Of a stretch of 64,000 bases of DNA, positions 57,299 through 64,000 are shown one piece after another. This stretch comes from Isochrysis galbana. Lineage: Eukaryota > Haptophyta > Isochrysidales > Isochrysidaceae. The stretch's first letter is position 1; each line of letters starts with the position of its first letter. Location of the stretch: assembly GCA_018136815.1 (NCBI GenBank), contig CM030942.1:285551-349550 (forward strand), read 5' to 3'. The position numbers were made by a program, and so were the translations under genes. The notes under the pieces are model-generated. The model ran no database searches, was not told the DNA's origin, and saw only the letters and a program-made list of their open reading frames with translations.

Positions 57299-60200
57299 AT
57301 GCCGCATCCCTCCCCTTCCTCACCCACACCCTCACCGTCCCCTGCCTTCTCCTCGGCCCTCTCTTCCCTCAACTCCACGCTCTCCTCCTTCCCCCCTCCT
57401 CCCTCTCCTCACCACATCCTCCTCTACTTGGGCTCTACGGGCTTCCGCGCCTCAGCCGCAGCGGGAGAGGCGCTCCATGTGACACTCCTATCAGACCCTC
57501 ACGCCTCCAACCACGCAGCGACGCCACCAGCGCCTCCAAATCTCCCGGTGCCCACCGTAGTCCGCTTTGCGGATGAGGAGGCGCTCCGCAGACTTCTCTC
57601 GCAGGGACAGCCCGCTGCGCTCGGGCTTATGGCGAGCGGGCGGCTCTCGCTGACAGGAGACTCGGCTGCTCTCCATGCGTTCGCATCCGATTTCGCCGCC
57701 CATGCCGCACAGCTCGAGCCGCTGCTCAGCGCGCTGCTCTTTGGGGAGGGAGCGCCGGCCGTGGTGCGATGGGTGCCCGACGCCGAGGCCGCTGCGTGCA
57801 TGAGCTGCTGCCGCGCGTTCAGTGTGTCGCGCCGGAGGCACCACTGTCGATCTTGTGGCGAGGTCTGCTGTGCGCGCTGCGCTCCGCGCCGCCTCTCGCC
57901 TGCCGGAAAGACGCGCATCTGCGACCGGTGCGCTGCGGCGGGAGCTGCAGGCCTTCGCCGCCGGCCTACTGGCTCTGCGCCTCTTGGCTCGCCACAGGGC
58001 TCGCCGTTCGGCTCGCCGCTCTCGCCAGTGGTGGGCTCACCGATCACGCCGCGTGGCACGGTGGCCAACTCGGCTACCGCCGCCGCCTCTGGCGGCACCG
58101 CTGGCACCGGCGCCGATTCGGCCGACCTCGTGCTCGAGCTGATGATTGAGGGCGCGCTCGCGCGATTTCGCTTCCGCTGGGCGTGCCTGCGAGCCGTCTC
58201 AGTTGTCACGACGGTCGCCGGCCTCGCGCTGGCGTTCCGGCACACGGGCGGCGTGGGAGGCGGGCCATACGGTGTGAGCTACGGCCGCCTTGCTATCTGC
58301 GCCATCGGCCTCCTGCTCGCGCTTGTGCGCAACTTTGTCCTGCGCTACTACCGTATCGGCTGGATGTGCCTCGTTGTTGGCGCCAACACACTCGTTACTC
58401 ATCTAACGTCGCTCGGCCGCTCAGCGGCGGCGGAGGAGGCGATGTGGGAGCTCACGCGCCGCACTAATGCGCGCTTCATCTACGATACTGTCGCCGCACT
58501 CGGCGGCTTCTGGGTGAAGCTGGCCCAGTCGACATCCGTGTCGTCGGCTTTACCCGAGATCTACCGGGTGGAGTTGGCCAAGTTGCAAGATGCGATGCCC
58601 GCGGACGATCTCGCCACCGTCGAGCGTCTCCTGGCGCGCGAGCTCGGCCGTGACTGGAGGAAGACGGTCACGCTCGACCGGGGGCCACCGCTTGGCTCTG
58701 CCACCATCGCACAGGTGCACCGCGCACGGCTGCGCGTGACACGCGAGGGTGGCGCGGTGGAGGAGGTTCAGGGCGTGCTCAAGGTCCAACATGCACATGT
58801 AGAGGCCGCGCTGCTGATCGACATCCACGCGTCTCAATTCGTTGCCGTCCTCGTCTCGCTTGCCCTGCCGCACCTATTCCACGACCTGCGTCAGGTTGTG
58901 CGCGATCTGTCCGTGCTGACGCGCAACGAGCTCGACTTTCGGCTCGAGGCGAGCAACCAAATTGTCGCACGACAGGTGTCGCGGCGTGTGCGGCCATGCC
59001 CTCCAATCCACCACCTTCTCCAGCCTAGGCACTTCCAATCCCCACCCCGCCACCCTCACCCTACCCCTATCCCAGCCCGTCTCACTCTACCACCATCCCC
59101 ATCCCAGCCCATCTTACTCCACCACCACGGCACCTCGGGCAGGCGCTGCGCGAGTCGCCCCTCGCTGCTTCGGTCACCGTGCCCGAGGTGCTCCCGCAGT
59201 TCGTCACCAAGCGCGTGCTTGGCATGGAGTACATTGATGGCACCAACATCAAACACGTGCGCCGTCGGCCCGAGAAGGAGGGCGGTGCGGGCGCGAACGA
59301 GGCCGAGGTGCGCGCCATCGTCACACGTCTCATCGAGGCGTTTTCGCTCACAATGCACGGCGAGATCTTTAACTGCGACCCGCACCCAGGTAACTTGCTT
59401 GTCGAGAGCTGCACCTCGCGCCTCGTCATCCTCGACTGGGGCCAAGCGCGCCGGCTCGCGCCAATCGAGCGCGCTGCCTATACCAAGATCTTCATGGCAG
59501 TCGCCTCGGAGGACACGATGCTGCTGCGCCAGGCTTGCGCCGACTTGGGCGTCCCCACTGCCGACTTCAACGGCCCGCCCGACTCGACGCCCAACACAAT
59601 GATCGGCACACTACGTTTCCTGCTGCGCGACTCTAAGGCGCAGGACGCCGCTCGCGCCGATTTTGAGATGATGGAGGAAGCATTGAAAACCCTCGCCAAC
59701 GCCAACACTAAGGTGAAGCTGCAAGGCTCGGTCGAGGAGATCTGCAAGGGCGCGCTCCTCCCCTTCTCCAAGACGTGTAACCTCATATTCGAGGTCGCCT
59801 CCTCGCTCGGCGTCTCGCTGCCGCTACTTCAGATGCTCACTCTGTCCGGGTACTCGGCCCTGCTGCGCGACGGCGGGTCGGGCGTGCACGTTGAGTTGGC
59901 GGAGCAGGCCATCGGCCCGCCGCGCTTCGTGCTCCACCCAGCGCTACCCATCGATGCCGCGCCAACCACCTTCTCGGCCGCCTGCGAGCGCGCGCTCGTC
60001 GCATTGCACAAACAGGGGCGGCTGCTCGGCGCGCAACTTTGTGTGCTCGATGCCTCGACCGGCGAGCGGCTATGCGATGTCGCCATCGGCCACACCTCAC
60101 CGCTCGACCCGCGTGCAGTTACGCCCGACACCGCATTCCAACTGCGTGACATTTCGAAGCTCTTCCTCGCGACTGCCGTCCTTCGGCTCACCGAATATGC

Positions 60201-61284
60201 GGCCCTACAACGCGGCTCGACACTCTCGCTCAAGAGCGAAGTTGCCGCGGGCGGCGTGACACTCGAGCACGTCCTCTCTCACACAAGCGGCTGGATTGAC
60301 CACGTGCCCACGTGCTGTTCCACCTTCAAGGACCTCTGCGACCTGGGCGCCACACCGGCGCGGTGCGCGGCAATCACGCCGCCGCTGCCCGCTGGTGCGC
60401 GGCAACAGTTCACGCCTGTCAGCTATGGCATGCTCATTGCGCACGCGTGCAACCTCGCGGGGGTGCCGCTCGCCGGCGCATGGGCCGAGATGGCAGAGGC
60501 GGCGCTCCCTGGCCGCGGCGCGAGCTGTCTTTCTCTCACCGCGCCCGAGGCACCGCGTGAAGTGGCTGAGCCTTGGACCAAGATGCGAAACCCGACTATC
60601 GCCGACTTCGCCGCCGACATGCTCGAGCTCACCGCCTTCATCACCGCCGTATCAGCAGCGGACAAGCCGGACGCCACATTGGCCGAACGTGTGGTCAGTG
60701 AGTCAATGACGAACTTGTTTGGTAAGCTACCCTGGCTCGAGTGCGGTGCATACCGGTCCAGCCTTGCGCGGAGCTCGGTGATGCCCGGCTCGCAGGCATA
60801 CGCGTCGGCGCGCGACGCGGCTGAGGCGCTCCGCGCCATCGCAACCGGCCGTGTTCTGTCGGGCTCGACTCTCACGGAGTGCCTAACGACGCGGCGCGTG
60901 CCGACCAGCGCGAGCGACCTCGCTCAGCAGTCGAAACAGCCACGCCTCTTCAAGATATTCGAGGGCGCCGAATTTGGCCTGGGTGTGCAAATTGGCGTCG
61001 CCGAGGCCGCGCGCATCCTCGACGCCCCGCCCGGTACCGAACAGTCGTGGGGCCATCTCGGCTCCAACGGCTCTTTTGCCCTTGTTTTGCCTGGGTCAGC
61101 CGAGCTCGGCACACGTCCGCTAGTCGCGACTTTGCTCCTGAATCTTGACCAGCACGGTCCGGCGGGCGAACCTGGCGTCAACGACGACGAGTACATGTCG
61201 GATGGACTATACACGTCGCGCGCCGTCCTACGGGCGGTGGTGGAGGCCAACCGGCATAACGCTGTGGTGAGGCGAGGCGCGTGA
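57299..61284 (+). CDS. FYVE finger - membrane segments - ABC1/UbiB kinase - beta-lactamase-like fusion
   Basis: Exons 57299-58975 and 59143-61284, phase 0, about 1272 residues. Residues 158-211 form a full FYVE finger: WVPD, eight Cys (167, 170, 183, 186, 191, 194, 208, 211), RRHHCRSCG and RIC, all the signatures for phosphatidylinositol-3-phosphate binding. Hydrophobic helices follow (about 298-312 and 331-345). The ABC1/UbiB kinase has GGFWVKLAQ (407-410, KLAQ in place of KxGQ), LGSATIAQVHRA, VLKVQH (Lys495), CDPHPGN (Asp638, Asn643) and LDWG (Asp657). From about 820 a class C beta-lactamase/LACTB-like domain begins, with LSHTSGW and HLGSNG (1197-1202). Its SxxK motif reads DISK (895-898), so the nucleophile Ser is Asp and the domain is probably catalytically dead. 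ABC1 plus beta-lactamase is known in plants (Arabidopsis At5g24810). A FYVE finger in front is, to my knowledge, unusual. ABC1 kinases support quinone and prenyl-lipid metabolism. Confidence 0.87.
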
Positions 61285-62224
61285 GGCGCTAGTCCGAGAG
61301 GCTCTTAGGCAGCGTGAGGGGGCGTGGTATAGCGGGGCGGGGTGGCAGCCGATGGGCAGGTCCGCTGCTCGACCGCGCGCTCAAGGAGCAAGAGACATCG
61401 CCGCCCTGAAAGCGGCCGAAATTCGAGCCACGTGCAGAAAGAAAGCTACTACTAATCAATTAACTCGGGCCACGTGCAGACGAACAAGCGTTGTCGCCCA
61501 CTGATGATAGCACACCGTGCACCGTTGATGGCAATCACGATAAAAGAATCTTTAAGAATTTCCGCTCCTCAACTAAGTTTATACTTGGTTCGCCCATGGG
61601 GGGCACGAGCCCCCCCCCCCCCCCCCCCTCTCCATTCCTCCCCTGCCATGGCCATGGGGGAGGAACCACCCATGCGCTCCTGTCATGCCTGGCTGGCTTG
61701 CCGCAGGACCCGATGTGCCCTGCTCGCCCCACTCTCCCTCCCTGGCAGGCTCGCCTGCCTCGCGCGTCCTTGCATAGTATGTGCATAGTAGAATGCAAGG
61801 CCGCGCGCGTGCGCGTGCGGATACGCGAATGTATTACATCATGTCATAATGTAAGAAGTTTTAAAGTTGTAAAATTAAGCGATAGAAAGCTAACGACATA
61901 GAGTCATAGATCGGTGGCATGCAAAAACAGGTCTAGTAGGGAGAAGGATGGAACGAGCAAAGACAAATTAGACGCGCGCGCCGTCGCCATATGTGGGCCT
62001 CGTCAAAGGCCATCAGAATATGCAAACCTTCCCCATGGTCCTCGGTCATCACCATACAGTTGGTGCGTGTGCCATCGTCACTTCGTCATAGCCGTTACGC
62101 GCCAGATCTGTCGCCACCTCAAGCCTTCCGCCTCCAGGCGCAAATTGATCATGAACGGGCTTATCTGGGTACACCGCGTGCCAGTACAGATTGCCAATCG
62201 TTGACTGCCATCTTCACGCTTGCT
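61285..62224. other. Intergenic between the FYVE-ABC1 and DUF1995 genes; no gene recognised
   Basis: The 3' ends of two convergent genes. It contains a short repeated gggccacgtgcaga/gagccacgtgcaga (about 61430 and 61470), a poly-C run at about 61611-61628 and an AT-rich stretch at 61830-61900. Confidence 0.4.
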
Positions 62225-63769
62225 TCACAGTGCCTGAAAGCCCTTCACGAATTTTGCAAAGCCGTCCATGAACGAGCCGCCTTCACCGCCATCCTCGCCG
62301 TCCTCGGGGAAAAGGAGCTCGTCCGCGTCGTCGCCACTCGGACGGCGGGGACCAGAGTAGACGGCAATATAGCTGCATGCGTTGGGGGTGGGGAGATGGT
62401 GTGGGTGTTGGTTTCAACGCGATAGGGCAACAACAAGACATGGCTGATGGGCAGCTGTGTTCCAGGTCGTCTCCACATTCACGTGCATCGAGTCATCGTC
62501 ACGACTTGGCCAACCGGTGTAAAGACTCGCACGTGAGAACCGTCCAACGAGAGGAATTGGGTCAGGGGCGAGAGCACATCAAGCTCACCCGTTCGTGGCG
62601 TTGGGCTCCTCGCGCCAAAGCGCCCAGTCACGCGGGAAGGAGCGGTAGAGCGCGCCACCGAGCAGCGTCTTGAGGCAGAAGGCTACCTCAAATGTATCAG
62701 CGACGAGGGAGCGAAGCTCGCGTCCCACGAGACCATAGCCAGTGGATTGCATGTCCACGAGCTTCGGGTTGAGCATCAACACCTGCGACGAGCGGCACGC
62801 ACACCGTCAAGCTGGGCGCTTAAAGGAGTGAAACCAGTGAAGTGGCTGTAGGCAGCTCGCAAAAGCGGCGGTGCAAGCAGGCAGTATCGGCCCGGCACAA
62901 GGCGTGCATATGATACCATGTAGAAGGACTGACACACAGACACTCATCGGCTAGCGCGCAGCTACACCGCCACTCACCGGCGTGGCAGGCGCCTCCTCAT
63001 CGATCGTCCGGAGGAGCCGCTGCACAGTCGCTACTTCGGTCGCTCCCGGCGCGACGAGGATCAGAGCGGTCGCGCCCTCCAGCAGCTTGGTGCGCCCCAT
63101 GCTCCCAACTACTGTTCCGCGCGGCAGCTCCCACTTTTGTTTCACCATGGCTGCTGTGCCCTCATCGGGGAAGAGCAGCTGGATACCAGGCGCGTCTTCC
63201 TCAGCATCCTCCGGTGTCTCAAGTGCAAGCTCCGTGGCAAGCTTGGGCAGCATCGGCTGCGTGAACTGCATGGTGCGCGAGAGCAGGGTATATGTCTCAT
63301 CTCCCGCAGAAGTGTCGAACTCCACGACCAGCCGTCCGACGCCCGCGTCCACCGCCTGTGCGAGCGCGCCGACCGCTCTCTTGATAGAGTCCTCGAATGA
63401 GTCGGGCAGCTCGTCTGCCTGCTTGAGCGCTTCCTGGCTTGCTCCGCGTCCAATGGCGGCGATCGCATCGTAGTCGTCCTGTGTTTGTCCCCCGGCCTGC
63501 TGCCGCGCGCGCTCGAGCGCCTCGAGAGCGCCGCCCATAGAGGCAGAAGAGGAGAGAGAAGAGGCGAGCTTCGTGGCAGCGTCGGCGGGAGAGAGGCCTT
63601 TGACTGACTGTGAGAGCTGCTGGGCGCGACGGGCGAGGGCGGCGCGCTCGAGGGAGAGAGAGTCGATCGGCTCTTCCGGTGGCACCTTGCTCAGCATCAC
63701 GGGCGCGCCGTGGCGCCCCACGGGTGGGGAGGAGAGGAAGGTGGTGCAGAGCGCCGCCGCCAGCCGCAT
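62225..63769 (-). CDS. DUF1995 plastid protein, three exons
   Basis: Exons on the minus strand are 63769-62978, 62782-62589 and 62372-62225, GT-AG and in phase, 377 residues. The start MRLAAALCTTFLSSPPVG is a targeting-like leader and MLSKVPPEEP may be near the mature end. The DUF1995 core runs from ADELPDSFEDSIKRAVGALA and DAGVGRLVVEFDTSA through WELPRGTVVGSM and GATALILVAPGATEV to VLMLNPKLVDMQSTGYGLVG and GGALYRSFPRDWALWREEP. Exon 3 gives YIAVYSGPRRPSGDDADELL and an acidic Gly-rich tail ending FAKFVKGFQAL. The proteins are found in plastids of plants and algae, and their biochemical role is not settled. Exons 1 and 2 each could read into early stops. Splicing restores the family sequence. 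A long poly-C run on the coding strand lies directly upstream of the ATG. Confidence 0.85.
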
Positions 63770-63883
63770 CTCGAGAGGGGGGGGGGGGGGGGGGGGGGGG
63801 GGGGCGGAAAAAGAGGAGGGAGGAGGGGGGGGGGAGGGGTAGCGATAGATAAATAAGAAGTGGAGAGAGAGAGAGAGAGAGGG

Positions 63884-63927
<44 letters not shown>

Positions 63928-64000
63928 GGAGAGAGGAGAGAGAGAGGGAGAGAGGGGGAGGGAGAGAGAGAGAGGGAGGGGAGAGAGAGAGGGAGGGGAG
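63770..64000. repeat. Poly-G run and GA microsatellite to the window edge
   Basis: Poly-G of more than 20 at about 63778-63803, then GGGAGG and (GA)n repeats to the end. On the DUF1995 strand this is a C/CT-rich leader. Confidence 0.9.

Noticed and set aside
56568-57335. Ser/Leu-rich 255-codon minus-strand ORF
   Set aside because: Half of it is the complement of the (GA)n tract, and the rest lacks family features.

Overview
This is a nuclear window from a GC-rich, intron-bearing eukaryote, most likely a unicellular alga with a complex plastid. A haptophyte is my best guess and is an inference. The support is: canonical GT-AG introns that can be chained in frame through many genes; TTAGGG-type repeats; plastid-linked families (DUF1995, an FTR-variable-chain-like domain, an ABC1 kinase/beta-lactamase fusion); and abundant poly-C/poly-G tracts, microsatellites and transposon debris. 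Three runs of exactly 100 N are scaffold gaps of unknown true size.

Left part (1-14.3 kb): a partial targeted protein on the minus strand; a sulfotransferase broken by one in-frame TGA; a small two-exon secreted or plastid protein; then an 11-exon gene for a HEATR5/Laa1/SWEETIE-type HEAT protein of about 2162 residues. Middle (15.8-31.9 kb): CDC20; the small TFIIH subunit TFB5; a 1.6-kb terminal-inverted-repeat element holding a decayed Fanzor/TnpB-like C-terminal fragment; a five-exon CPA2/KEA-type cation/H+ antiporter; a cyclophilin cut by a gap; and an EGF-exostosin glycosyltransferase.

From 32 to 43 kb the DNA is mostly accessory. It holds an LRR gene, an acidic first exon, a kinase lacking its N-lobe, an AT-richer island of orphan ORFs, hAT-type transposon pieces (a BED finger and a transposase C-terminus) and dispersed repeats. 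Right part (43-64 kb): a class II HDAC that appears to continue into a zinc-finger exon resembling Stc1; a plastid protein joining an FTR-variable-like barrel to a CBS pair; a repeat-rich stretch (50-56.4 kb) with direct repeats, a tRNA-like SINE head and a Myb/SANT-like gene between GTTTCAC-rich ends; a FYVE-TM-ABC1 kinase-beta-lactamase-like fusion of about 1272 residues; and a three-exon DUF1995 gene.

The strongest candidates for undescribed biology are three multidomain proteins (HDAC plus zinc finger, FTR-variable plus CBS, and FYVE-ABC1-pseudo-beta-lactamase) and a family of short termini, beginning TAACGTTATGT, seen six times and bounding the Fanzor-like relic. All exon models come from reading the sequence, splice-site motifs, phase continuity and remembered family motifs. 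No database search or transcript data were available.
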